Shown one piece after another: positions 1 to 7,089 of a stretch of DNA of 38,298 bases. Position 1 is the first letter of the stretch. Each line of letters starts with the position of its first letter. The translations under genes and the position numbers were made by a program. This DNA comes from a gamma proteobacterium endosymbiont of Lamellibrachia anaximandri. Lineage in GTDB: Bacteria > Pseudomonadota > Gammaproteobacteria > Chromatiales > Chromatiaceae. The DNA lies in contig JAESPD010000036.1 of NCBI GenBank assembly GCA_016756855.1, positions 1 through 38,298 on the forward strand, written 5' to 3'. The notes below the pieces were generated by a model. The model was not told where the DNA came from. It ran no database searches and was given only the letters and a program-made list of their open reading frames with translations.

Positions 1-118
1 ATTTTCTCAGGCTTTGGCCCAAACCTCGCAATCCCCGGGAAAATACTTTCGTCTCACTCCTCTTACGCATGGTGGCTTGAGTGCCAACTTTCAGGATGGT
101 GAGAATTTCAGTGAAACT
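1..118. other. Foreign-looking segment replacing the flgC 3' end
   Basis: Where the last third of flgC should lie, the sequence has no resemblance to FlgC in any frame. A plus-strand frame is open from base 2 to a TAA at 131-133, runs off the left edge and overlaps the flgC stop; I do not recognise its product. The segment could be the end of an inserted element, one side of a rearrangement or an assembly junction. I see no clear terminal inverted repeat in the visible part. Confidence 0.4.
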
Positions 119-361
119 TCAGTCCTTAATTAAGGGCGCTTTACTCTCGACCACCCCGGTCATCCTTACGCCAACCGCCGGGTTTTCACCACCCATCTCA
201 TCAAATACCGCTTTGAAAACCGGCTGACGGGCCTTGTAGGTTTCACCGATACTGCTACTGACACTATCTGCATTGGCCATGTTGCTGGCCACCAGATTCA
301 GCCGCAGACTCTGTGCACTCATGCCTGAGGCAGCGGTATCAAAAACCTTGAACATGGACAT
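119..361 (-). pseudogene. flgC: FlgC, flagellar proximal rod protein, 3'-truncated
   Basis: FlgC forms part of the proximal rod that links the flagellar basal body to the hook. The N-terminal signature is intact: MSMFKVFDTAASGMSAQS, then the rod/hook-family motif around residues 22-33 (NLVASNMANADS). The frame stops after 80 residues, whereas FlgC is usually about 135-140. It follows the family up to VVESKAPL, then adds IKD and stops, so the C-terminal rod segment (NVNVVEEM-type motif and terminal helix) is absent. The start lies just after the flgB stop and has a good ribosome binding site (GAGGTG). Either the gene is broken in this strain or the left edge is a rearrangement or assembly junction; downstream rod and hook genes are not visible. 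A functional rod from this copy is unlikely. Confidence 0.75.
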
Positions 362-363
362 AA

Positions 364-753
364 CTATTCACCTCTAATGGCCGAGCGCAGGCCACTCACC
401 TTACCGTTGAGAAAACGCAGACTCGCCTGGTACTCCACTGAATTTGAAGCAAACGCGCTGTGCTCCTGCTCTGTGTCCACTGTGTTGCCGTCTATAGATG
501 GCTGGGTGGGAGAGCGATAGAGCATCTGGGCTGGCGGGATCAGGCCATTATCGGTCTGAATATGCTTGTTGCTGGTGGTCTGCATACGCACCGCTCCCTG
601 CATCTCACCTGCCAGCACCTTGTGGAAATCAAAATCCCGAGCTTTAAAACCAGGGGTGTCGGCATTCGCCAGATTGCTGGCGATCACCTCGGCACGGCGG
701 GCACGCAACTGCAGGGCCTGTGGATGGATCCCCAATGCGTCGTCGAAATTCAT
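364..753 (-). CDS. flgB: FlgB, flagellar basal-body proximal rod protein
   Basis: FlgB is a structural component of the proximal rod, exported through the flagellar type III apparatus. The 129-residue length is typical. The rod-protein motif VIASNLANADTPGFKARDFD lies near residues 23-42, and the C-terminal helix (NSVEYQASLRFLNGKVSGL) is the usual polymerisation segment. It is the first gene after a sigma-54 promoter at 790-805 and is followed two bases later by flgC, so flgBC would be one transcript. The assignment is secure from sequence and context. Confidence 0.93.
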   Translation of the reverse strand: MNFDDALGIHPQALQLRARRAEVIASNLANADTPGFKARDFDFHKVLAGEMQGAVRMQTTSNKHIQTDNGLIPPAQMLYRSPTQPSIDGNTVDTEQEHSAFASNSVEYQASLRFLNGKVSGLRSAIRGE

Positions 754-789
754 GAGCGGCTCCGTAGAAAACTGTTCACAGCAGAAGCA

Positions 790-805
790 GCAGATATCGT
801 GCCAA
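790..805 (-). promoter_or_regulatory. Sigma-54 (RpoN) promoter of flgB
   Basis: On the minus strand the sequence reads TTGGCACGATATCTGC, with the invariant GG (-24) and GC (-12) separated by exactly ten bases and a near-consensus TGGCACG half. Transcription would start near 778, about 25 bases before the flgB ATG. Class-III rod/hook operons of polar flagellates are commonly driven by RpoN with an FlrC/FleR-type activator, so position and motif agree. Confidence 0.78.
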
Positions 806-931
806 CTCTATTCTTGATTTGCTCGGCTACTCATCGTAGGAGCATTGGCACTACCAGGACTCTATTTGGGAGGGGGGCAGAGGTAGAGCGGCAAACATCC
901 GCCGCCGGGCGGCAAGGGTTGCCGGAATGGG

Positions 932-1786
932 TCAGTTCGATTTCAAGCGGTAGGCAATGGCGCCGCCGGCCATCTGCATCTCAAAACGATCGGTAATCTG
1001 TGTAAGGGATTCAGTAGAGCCCAGAAAGAGATAGCCACCGGGATTGAGGGACTGTGCCATGCGCTCCACAATCTTTTTCTTGAGGTCTGAGGAGAAATAG
1101 ATCAGTACATTGCGACAAAAAATGATGTCGAATCGTCCCAGTGGCGCATAGTTACCGTTGAGATTGAACTCCCTGAACCTGACACGTTGACGAATCTCCG
1201 GCTTGACCTCCAGACAGCTGTTGTTTTCTCTGGGTATGAAATAGCGTTGTTGCTGCTGAGCATCCAGTCCCCGATTGATGGACAAACCGCAGTAGATGCC
1301 CTGCCTTGCCTCTTCGAGCACTCTGCTGGAGATGTCTGTCGCCAGGATCTCGACCCCCCGATTACGGCGGCCTGGAGACTTTTTCCAGTAGTCCTGCACG
1401 GCCATGCTGAGAGTATAGGGTTCCTGTCCACTCGAACAGGCAGCGGACCAGACCCTGACCGGACTGCCGCCCTTTTGATCGAGTTCAGGTAATATCTTTT
1501 CGCGCAGCATGCTGAAATGTCCCGGATCACGAAACCAGAAGGTCTCGTTGGTGGTCATCGCATCGATCACCCGAACCTTCAATACTCTCTGGCCTGGCGC
1601 CTTGAGCCGCTTGAGCAGCTCGCCCAGGGAGCTCACCTCAAGCTCCGCCATCAAACCGTTCAAGCGGCTGGCAACCAGATACTCTTTACCGTCACCCAGC
1701 AAAATACCGCAGGCCTCTTGCAGAAAGGTCTGAAAGGCCAGATAGTCACGAGAGTCGATAGACGCTTTCAATGCGATATCCCACAT
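932..1786 (-). CDS. cheR: CheR, chemotaxis protein methyltransferase
   Basis: CheR transfers methyl groups from S-adenosylmethionine to glutamates on chemoreceptors, the adaptation step opposed by CheB. The 284-residue protein has the N-terminal CheR all-alpha domain (about 10-75), the conserved TTNETFWFRD at 78-87, the SAM-binding loop SAACSSGQEPYT at 114-125 and the post-I motif NVLIYF near 226-231. All are intact. It starts three bases after the cheV stop, with its ribosome binding site (AAGGA) inside the end of cheV, so it is co-transcribed and probably translationally linked to cheV. About 180 bases separate it from flgB, which has its own promoter. This cheV-cheR-flgB order is typical of Vibrio and Pseudomonas relatives. 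Confidence 0.95.
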   Translation of the reverse strand: MWDIALKASIDSRDYLAFQTFLQEACGILLGDGKEYLVASRLNGLMAELEVSSLGELLKRLKAPGQRVLKVRVIDAMTTNETFWFRDPGHFSMLREKILPELDQKGGSPVRVWSAACSSGQEPYTLSMAVQDYWKKSPGRRNRGVEILATDISSRVLEEARQGIYCGLSINRGLDAQQQQRYFIPRENNSCLEVKPEIRQRVRFREFNLNGNYAPLGRFDIIFCRNVLIYFSSDLKKKIVERMAQSLNPGGYLFLGSTESLTQITDRFEMQMAGGAIAYRLKSN

Positions 1787-1789
1787 CCT

Positions 1790-2722
1790 TCAATCCGTTG
1801 ATGCTTCCTTTAAAGCCTGGAGACGTTCACCCACCATCGCCATCAACTCATCAGGTACAAATTTGGCTAAAAAATGGTCTGCACCGACACGTTGCACCAT
1901 CGACTCGTTGAATACCCCACTCAGAGAGGAGTGCAGCACAACATGAAGTGCGGCCAGCTTCGGATCCTGCCTGATTGCCGTCACCAGTGCATATCCGTCC
2001 ATCTTTGGCATCTCGATATCTGAGATAACCATCGCCAGACGGTCGGTAATCTCTCCCGCTTCCCCTGACCAAAGCTGTAACTGTTGCAGTGCCTCCCTAC
2101 CATCATTCTTGAGTACGCATTCGATGCCGATCTGATCCAATACCCGCTTGATCTGCTTACGTGCCACCACCGAATCATCCACTACCAGGATCTGTTTCTG
2201 CAGATCAAACCCGGAGGTTTCCACCTCGCCGCTGGCCTCCTCCTCGATTTTGAGCACCTCACTCAGTACTTTTTCCACATCAAGGATTTCAACCAATTCA
2301 TCATCCACCCTGGTGACGGCAGTCATGTAGCTTCCCCTGCCAAGCCCCTTCGGCGGAGGCAGGATATCCTCCCAGTTCATATTCACAATCCGATCAACGG
2401 AGCCGACCAGAAAACCGAGCTGACGGCGATTGTATTCGGTCATGATCACAAAATACTCTTTCGGGTCGCCCATCATCGGGCCGCCGATAGCATGTCCGAG
2501 ATCCATCACTGATATATTCTCACCCCGCAGATTTGCCACCCCCCGAATGACAGGATTCGCGCCAGGCACTTCAGTCAGCGGCGGGCAATGCACAACCTCT
2601 TTAACCTTGAATACGTTGATGCCAAAACGTTGACGCCCGCCCAGGCGAAACACCAACATCTCCAGTCGATTCTGCCCCGCCATCTGGGTTCTAAGGTCGA
2701 CACCATCCAGTACACCCGCCAT
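1790..2722 (-). CDS. cheV: CheV, CheW-receiver hybrid chemotaxis coupling protein
   Basis: CheV couples chemoreceptors to the CheA kinase and tunes the coupling through a phosphorylatable receiver. The 310-residue protein has an N-terminal CheW-like domain (about 20-160, with NPVIRGVANLRGENISVMDL at 56-75) and a C-terminal response-regulator domain. The receiver acidic pair is D182-D183, the phosphorylation site is D235 in DIEMPKMDG and the conserved lysine lies in LAKFVPDEL. There is no output domain, as expected. A strong Shine-Dalgarno (AGGAGG) precedes the ATG. It heads the minus-strand cheV-cheR pair, divergent from flgA. Confidence 0.95.
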   Translation of the reverse strand: MAGVLDGVDLRTQMAGQNRLEMLVFRLGGRQRFGINVFKVKEVVHCPPLTEVPGANPVIRGVANLRGENISVMDLGHAIGGPMMGDPKEYFVIMTEYNRRQLGFLVGSVDRIVNMNWEDILPPPKGLGRGSYMTAVTRVDDELVEILDVEKVLSEVLKIEEEASGEVETSGFDLQKQILVVDDSVVARKQIKRVLDQIGIECVLKNDGREALQQLQLWSGEAGEITDRLAMVISDIEMPKMDGYALVTAIRQDPKLAALHVVLHSSLSGVFNESMVQRVGADHFLAKFVPDELMAMVGERLQALKEASTD

Positions 2723-2775
2723 GTTACCTCCTGAATCAAACTCTCGGGAATTTCGTGATTATCCTTCTGTCTAGA

Positions 2776-2802
2776 GTGGCGGCTGCGGCAACAATATCTT
2801 TA
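2776..2802 (-). promoter_or_regulatory. Candidate sigma-28 (FliA) promoter for cheV
   Basis: The minus strand reads TAAAGATA, eleven bases, then GCCGCCAC, compared with the FliA consensus TAAAGTTT-N11-GCCGATAA. The -35 box and the GCCG core match; the end of the -10 box is weaker. It lies about 55 bases upstream of cheV. Late control of cheV fits known chemotaxis gene regulation, but the match is partial. Confidence 0.45.
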
Positions 2803-2836
2803 GTTTGGCAGGTCATACCAGTGACCAGTTGGTTTC

Positions 2837-2866
2837 GTAGGCTTGATCAAGCGTAGCGGATCAGGC
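2837..2866 (+). repeat. Single REP-like hairpin (family A)
   Basis: The unit GTAGGCTTGATCAAGCGTAG followed by CGGATCAGGC shares its outer GTAGGC and inner AAGCGTAGCG with the doublets at 35737-35827 and 36463-36551. Here the stem is TGATC/GATCA. Only one half is present. It lies in the cheV-flgA divergent spacer and explains the non-flagellar sequence in front of the flgA start. Confidence 0.65.
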
Positions 2867-2995
2867 AAAAAACGCGCTAAAAAGCTCAGTGTTTGCCTGT
2901 TCCGCAAGCTTGAACAGATCTGCAAGCCCCTTTGGGTATTTACGGCATGGTTGTTGCTATATTTTTATTGGAACAGCAAACAACCCGGACTTGAG

Positions 2996-3730
2996 ATGAA
3001 AACAATCCCCAGCGACACTATCTTTAGATGGAGCACATTGGCGCTACTGACCATCCTGCTCTGGAACTTCAGCCAGGCAAGCCTTGCTTCCATAGATCCA
3101 AAACAGCAATCACATGCATCCATTCAGGAAGCCGTGCACACTTTTTTGTTGCATCAGACGGCAGACCTAGCGCAAAAGATCACCATCGAAGTGGCAAGAC
3201 TGGATCACCGTTTAAGGCTTTCCCGCTGCGGCGAGGCGTTGGAAACCTTCAGCCCGCCAAGTGCAAAAAAACAGGGTAAAACCACGGTTGGTGTACGCTG
3301 CGCCAAACCCAATCCCTGGACGCTCTACGTCTCAGCCAACATTGGCGTCACCGGCAGCATAGTCGCGGCAAAACGGGATATAGCGAGGGGCCAGGCCATC
3401 ACCCTCGACGACGTGGTGCTGGTGGAGAGAGATCTCAACCACCAGCTGCGCGGATATTTCGATTCTCTGGACCAGGTGGTCGGCAGAACACTCAAACGCG
3501 CCATTCGCCGCGATCGGGTTGTCACACCCAATCTGCTGGTTGTGCAAAAGACGGTAAGACGGGGGGAGGAGGTCACAATCCTGGCAGGAAGCGGTTCCAT
3601 CCAGGTGCGTGTAAAAGGAAGAGCGCTGTCCAATGGCAATCCCGGTGACCTGATCAAGGTGCAGAATCTTGCTTCGAAAAAAAAGCTGGAGGTTCGTATC
3701 CTCTCCGCCGGACTCGTAAAGGCCGATTGA
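2996..3730 (+). CDS. flgA: FlgA, flagellar P-ring assembly chaperone
   Basis: FlgA is a periplasmic chaperone that helps FlgI assemble into the P ring. I place the start at 2996 because the product then begins with a signal peptide (MKTIPSDTIFRWS, a hydrophobic stretch, then SQASLA as a likely cleavage site near residue 31), and the 244-residue length is normal. The frame stays open upstream to 2843, but that part carries a REP-like repeat and would place 51 unrelated residues before the signal peptide. The C-terminal half contains the SAF/FlgA domain (ARGQAITLDDVV, then VGRTLKRAIRRDRVVTPNLL and the GDLIKVQNLASKKKLEVRI terminus). It is divergent from cheV and upstream of flgM-flgN. Confidence 0.9.
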   Translation: MKTIPSDTIFRWSTLALLTILLWNFSQASLASIDPKQQSHASIQEAVHTFLLHQTADLAQKITIEVARLDHRLRLSRCGEALETFSPPSAKKQGKTTVGVRCAKPNPWTLYVSANIGVTGSIVAAKRDIARGQAITLDDVVLVERDLNHQLRGYFDSLDQVVGRTLKRAIRRDRVVTPNLLVVQKTVRRGEEVTILAGSGSIQVRVKGRALSNGNPGDLIKVQNLASKKKLEVRILSAGLVKAD

Positions 3731-3781
3731 CACTTGATGACTTTAATTCCTGGCCAGCGGAATAAAACAGCAAATCATTGC

Positions 3782-3808
3782 TAAAGTATTCAGGAGACCT
3801 GTCGCTGA
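3782..3808 (+). promoter_or_regulatory. Candidate sigma-28 (FliA) promoter for flgM
   Basis: TAAAGTAT is followed, eleven bases later, by GTCGCTGA (consensus TAAAGTTT-N11-GCCGATAA); the -35 box is near-perfect and five of eight -10 positions match. It lies about 100 bases upstream of flgM. A FliA-dependent flgM promoter is the usual autoregulatory arrangement. Confidence 0.5.
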
Positions 3809-3910
3809 GGGTTCTAGGGAAACACTGAACGGAGTATGGTGATAACACAGTCGTGTCACACCAACATCCGCTCGGCATTTCTCCAGTAATGGTCTAACCA
3901 AAGGTGAATC

Positions 3911-4219
3911 ATGGCAATCGAGATCAACAGTCTATCCAGAGGCGCACTGCAAAACGCAGTCGAGAGTACTTCTGCCAACCGGACATCAGCTTCCTCCACT
4001 GGCGGTAGCCGGAATGCAGCCGCCACCCAGGGTGATAGCGTCAGTCTGACCCGTTCGGCAACCCAGCTACAGTCACTGGAGCAAGAAATTTCTCAGATGC
4101 CGGTGGTCGATGCTCAACGCGTGGAGAGTGTCCAGCGCGCTATGGCAACCGGCAGTTTTGTTATCGATCCTGAAAATTCCGCCGAGAATCTGCTATTCAT
4201 GGAGCGCGCACTTCCGTAA
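3911..4219 (+). CDS. flgM: FlgM, anti-sigma-28 factor
   Basis: FlgM binds and inhibits the flagellar sigma factor FliA until it is exported through the completed hook. The 102-residue protein shows the family layout: a low-complexity Ser/Thr/Ala-rich N-terminus that is unfolded in homologues, the DSVSLTRSATQLQSLEQEI stretch, and the C-terminal sigma-binding region with VDAQRVESVQRAMATGSFVI followed by DPENSAENLLFMERAL. It lies between flgA and flgN, 18 bases before flgN. A sigma-28-like site upstream suggests autoregulation. Confidence 0.92.
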   Translation: MAIEINSLSRGALQNAVESTSANRTSASSTGGSRNAAATQGDSVSLTRSATQLQSLEQEISQMPVVDAQRVESVQRAMATGSFVIDPENSAENLLFMERALP

Positions 4220-4237
4220 CCCGGGAGTGAAATCAAG

Positions 4238-4723
4238 GTGAACAATCCCACCAGCCTCCAGGAGGATTTTACCGCGCTTCTGCAGTCGGAGATCGATGAG
4301 AGTCGGCGTCTGCTGGATATATTGCTGCGTGAGCACAAGCTGTTGCAGGGGGCATCATCCGCTCCCCTTGAACAGCTCACTATAGAGAAACAGCAGCAGA
4401 TGGCAGTACTGGAAACTGCCGTAGTAAAACATAATCGATTGTTGCTACATCTTGATCTGCAGCCCAACCGGGAGGGGAGTGAACAGTTATTGCAACAACT
4501 TCCCGAAGCTGATTTGGCTCGTCAGATGTGGGAAGAGTTTGAACAATTGATTGAAACCTGCCAGAAGCAGAATGAGGTCAACGGCGATATCCTCAGCCTC
4601 AACCAACGGCAGGTCAGCCAGGCCATCGATATCCTGCGCGGTGTCACCACGGGCCAGAAGACCTATGGTCCGTCAGGGGAGTCACGTCCCGACAACCGCT
4701 CAAACTCGTTCGGCAAGGCTTAG
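4238..4723 (+). CDS. flgN: FlgN, export chaperone for hook-associated proteins
   Basis: FlgN is a cytoplasmic chaperone for the hook-filament junction proteins FlgK and FlgL. The 161-residue, helix-rich protein begins with a GTG codon preceded by GGGAG at a suitable distance. It shows the family pattern of heptad-like helices (ESRRLLDILLREHKLLQ, then EKQQQMAVLETAV) and a Ser/Gly-rich tail ending SNSFGKA. It follows flgM closely and closes the flagellar block; no terminator is obvious before the convergent gene at 4740. Confidence 0.85.
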   Translation: MNNPTSLQEDFTALLQSEIDESRRLLDILLREHKLLQGASSAPLEQLTIEKQQQMAVLETAVVKHNRLLLHLDLQPNREGSEQLLQQLPEADLARQMWEEFEQLIETCQKQNEVNGDILSLNQRQVSQAIDILRGVTTGQKTYGPSGESRPDNRSNSFGKA

Positions 4724-4739
4724 GACACCACTCCAGCAA

Positions 4740-5384
4740 TCATCCCTTTTCCGGATCCAACCCCAACTCCCGCATGCGGGGCAGGTCTTCAGGATGGTCA
4801 ATATCCCAAAGCACGGGGAGTTCCTCCCACTGCCAGCCAAGCTCATCAAGACACTGCCGGGTCGCTTCTGCTACTGTCTCACCACCCCAGGATATGCCCT
4901 GAAACAGACATTCAGCGGTGCGTCGCAGTCCCAACAGAACGTAGCCCCCATCCTCTGCCGGAATCAGCACCGCGTCTGAACCACGTCTGAGCGACATCAG
5001 TGCCTGGTCCATTATCGCGGAGGTCAAGGCCGGACAATCGACGCCAATCAACACGATATACGCACGACGCTGTAACGCCTGAGCAGCAGCATAGGCCATC
5101 CGTGCACCAAGATCCTCGCCCTGCTGTTGATGAAGAGGGATATCGAATTCACTGTGCAAACGTTGCAGTCGAGGATGTCCGGTATCCGGGGCGCACCAGA
5201 GCTGAACCGGGGCAACCCTGCTCTCCGACAGACGACTGACCAAGCGCTCAAACAGGCGCTGATAGAGAGCAGTGGCGCCCGCCTTCCCCAGAGCAGGGAT
5301 CAAACGAGTCTTAACCTCTCCAGGTCGGGGTGCCTTGGCAAACAACAGAATCCCCCCATCGGGGTGCAGGTACTCCGGCACCAT
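4740..5384 (-). CDS. DUF2064/TIGR04282 glycosyltransferase-like protein
   Basis: This 214-residue protein has the GT-A-like nucleotidyl/glycosyl-transferase fold of the CofC-like DUF2064 family. FAKAPRPGEVKTRLIPALG (about 15-33) is the nucleotide-binding loop, LIGVDCPAL supplies a central acidic motif, and IPAEDGGYVLLGLR is the second family signature. The family is often annotated as an arsenosugar-biosynthesis glycosyltransferase because it neighbours arsS. Here the ATG directly follows the arsS stop codon with no spacer, so the two are co-translated. Sugar donor and acceptor cannot be told from sequence; transfer onto the ArsS product is the contextual inference. Confidence 0.82.
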   Translation of the reverse strand: MVPEYLHPDGGILLFAKAPRPGEVKTRLIPALGKAGATALYQRLFERLVSRLSESRVAPVQLWCAPDTGHPRLQRLHSEFDIPLHQQQGEDLGARMAYAAAQALQRRAYIVLIGVDCPALTSAIMDQALMSLRRGSDAVLIPAEDGGYVLLGLRRTAECLFQGISWGGETVAEATRQCLDELGWQWEELPVLWDIDHPEDLPRMRELGLDPEKG

Positions 5385-6347
5385 TTAGTCCAGGGCGCCA
5401 CCACAACTACTGCCCTGCCCGGCGGTACAGCCGTAACAGTGCTCGGCCACCTGAATCGGCCAACCATCGATATCGTGGTTGATCAGGTCACGCAACCTGG
5501 GTCGTTTCACCTCGCCACTCTCCAGCTGAATGTCGAGCATCTGGTTAAAGTCGCAATCGTAGACACGGCCCTGCCAGTCGACACTGATCAGGTGGCGGCA
5601 CATGACCGACTCAATATTGGCAGGCTGGTGGGCATCACGGAGCAGTTGCAGGTAACTCTGAAACTTTCCCTTCGATTGCAACAGGCTGCCGAAACGGTTG
5701 ATCGGCATGTTGGTGATGGTGAGCAATTGATTGAAAATGATGTTGAAACGCTCAACCAGCTGTCGCTTGTAGTCTGTCTCCAACGGACCTTGAGGGGGTG
5801 GCAGCGAGGCTCCCTGTGGATTGTAGACCAGATTGAGCAGCAGGCTGTTGCCGGTCATACCGTAACCAAGCCCATTCAGCCGCTGCAATGCACGAATACT
5901 AGCCTCATAGGAACCCATGCCACGCTGGGCATCGACATTCTCCTCCAGATAGCAGGGCAGTGAGGCCACCACCTCGACCCGGTGATAGGCAAGAAAGTCT
6001 GCCAGCTGCTCTTGCCCCTCCTCCTCCAGCACCGTCAGATTGCAGCGGTCGATCACATGCACGCCCATCTCCGTCGCCTCTTCCACCAGATAGCGAAAGT
6101 TGGGATTGAGTTCAGGGGCGCCGCCGGTCAGGTCCAGCGCCTTCATCCGGTGCTTGCGCAGAAAGGCCAGGACATCTTCAACCGTCTCGCGGGACATCTC
6201 TTCCGTACGATTGGGACCCGCATTCACATGGCAGTGGACGCAGGAGAGATTGCAACGCAGTCCAAGATTGACCTGCAGTGTCTCCAGGCGGCCTCGCTGC
6301 AGCGAGGGAAAACTGGTGGGTTTGAGAAGATGGGAGGTATCGAGCAT
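5385..6347 (-). CDS. arsS: ArsS, radical SAM arsenosugar biosynthesis enzyme
   Basis: ArsS is the radical S-adenosylmethionine enzyme proposed to attach a 5'-deoxyadenosyl group to dimethylarsinous acid on the way to arsenosugars. The [4Fe-4S] motif is C32-x3-C36-x2-C39 (LRCNLSCVHC), followed by LDLTGGAPELNPNFRYLV, the SAM-contact GGAPE element. The C-terminal cysteines (CRHLISVDWQGRVYDCDFNQ and CYGCTAGQGSSCGG) are typical of the family and may bind an auxiliary cluster. Length (320 residues) is normal. It forms a two-gene operon with the DUF2064 gene. No arsM methyltransferase is in the window, so the substrate-forming enzyme would have to be encoded elsewhere. Confidence 0.88.
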   Translation of the reverse strand: MLDTSHLLKPTSFPSLQRGRLETLQVNLGLRCNLSCVHCHVNAGPNRTEEMSRETVEDVLAFLRKHRMKALDLTGGAPELNPNFRYLVEEATEMGVHVIDRCNLTVLEEEGQEQLADFLAYHRVEVVASLPCYLEENVDAQRGMGSYEASIRALQRLNGLGYGMTGNSLLLNLVYNPQGASLPPPQGPLETDYKRQLVERFNIIFNQLLTITNMPINRFGSLLQSKGKFQSYLQLLRDAHQPANIESVMCRHLISVDWQGRVYDCDFNQMLDIQLESGEVKRPRLRDLINHDIDGWPIQVAEHCYGCTAGQGSSCGGALD

Positions 6348-6558
6348 CGGTTTGTCGTTTAATCGGCTGGTGGAGGTGGAATTTCATCAGGGCAGCAATG
6401 ATACAGCAACCCTTCTATAAGTACGCATTTCAACGACTCGTGGATTCAATCTGCATATTGAGTCAGTAAAATGACAAAATCCTGCAGAAAATACCGGCAA
6501 AACCCGCACTTCATCACAATAAAGCGGGAACCAATATCACACTAATGAATCTGAATAC

Positions 6559-6586
6559 TTGAAAGTGATTTAGTAAATGCTAATAT
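6559..6586 (+). promoter_or_regulatory. Sigma-70 promoter of the small membrane protein gene
   Basis: TTGAAA and TAATAT are separated by 16 bases. Transcription would begin near 6593, almost on the upstream in-frame ATG at 6595, which favours the downstream ATG at 6622 with its GAGG ribosome binding site. Confidence 0.55.
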
Positions 6587-6621
6587 ACTAACTCATGAGC
6601 AACAATTATGAGGATTATTCC

Positions 6622-6867
6622 ATGTTACCTATTTTGTTTGGTTTGATTGCCGCCACACTTTTCGGGCTCTTCGCCGTAATGACCTATGGCGTGGAGAACA
6701 TTATCTACTACCCTTGGGTGGAAATCGTCTTCTGGACCTTGATCGCAACAGGGGCGGGGGTCACGGTTCTCGGTGAGCTCAACCAGTGCCTGCCCTGTAA
6801 GCTCAAGGAACGGTTCAATTTCAACTGGCTTGAGACACTCTGCCAGAAAACCCCTTGTGCAGGCTGA
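6622..6867 (+). CDS. Small Cys-rich membrane protein, unknown function
   Basis: I do not recognise this 81-residue protein. It has two hydrophobic segments (about 1-22 and 34-52), then a soluble tail with four cysteines: C56-x2-C59 in QCLPCK, and C74 and C79 in CQKTPC. The cysteine pairs could bind metal or form disulfides. I chose the ATG at 6622 because GAGG stands eight bases upstream; an in-frame ATG at 6595 has no ribosome binding site and sits at the predicted transcription start. It stands alone, with its own promoter and a perfect nine-base-pair hairpin (6892-6915) downstream. Coding reality is likely but unproven. Confidence 0.6.
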   Translation: MLPILFGLIAATLFGLFAVMTYGVENIIYYPWVEIVFWTLIATGAGVTVLGELNQCLPCKLKERFNFNWLETLCQKTPCAG

Positions 6868-6891
6868 CCTGAAAATGCCGACTTTTCACAA

Positions 6892-6915
6892 GGCGGAGTC
6901 GATCCAGACTCCGCC
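6892..6915 (+). terminator. Perfect hairpin after the small membrane gene
   Basis: GGCGGAGTC and GACTCCGCC form a nine-base-pair stem with a six-base loop 25 bases after the stop codon. There is no T-run after it, so it may stabilise the 3' end or act as an imperfect terminator. Confidence 0.45.
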
Positions 6916-7053
6916 ACCAGCTATCTGATATGCCATTAAATAAAATTCACCTCAGGAAAGCGGGGAGAACTTTCGCCCTGAACGCCTGATTCACCAACGT
7001 CAAAGCTTCCGAAATGAGACGGGACGGCCGTATATCTGTGCGGGATTATTGTA

Positions 7054-7073
7054 GTATTATCTTGTAACAATAC
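7054..7073 (+). promoter_or_regulatory. Candidate Zur/Fur-like operator
   Basis: GTATTATCTTGTAACAATAC is an AT-rich imperfect inverted repeat (GTATT...AATAC) immediately upstream of the metal locus. It resembles gammaproteobacterial Zur boxes only loosely. Position is the main argument. Confidence 0.3.
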
Positions 7074-7089
7074 TCCTAATTCCCCTCAA

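Noticed and set aside
845-862. Second TTGGCAC sequence on the plus strand as a sigma-54 promoter
   Set aside because: The required GC ten bases after the GG is missing and no plus-strand gene follows.
2843-2995. In-frame extension of flgA to an upstream ATG
   Set aside because: The stretch contains a REP-like repeat, would place 51 residues before a clear signal peptide, and the ATG at 2996 gives the family length.
5127-5963. 278-codon plus-strand open frame opposite arsS
   Set aside because: A shadow frame of two genes with clear motifs on the other strand.
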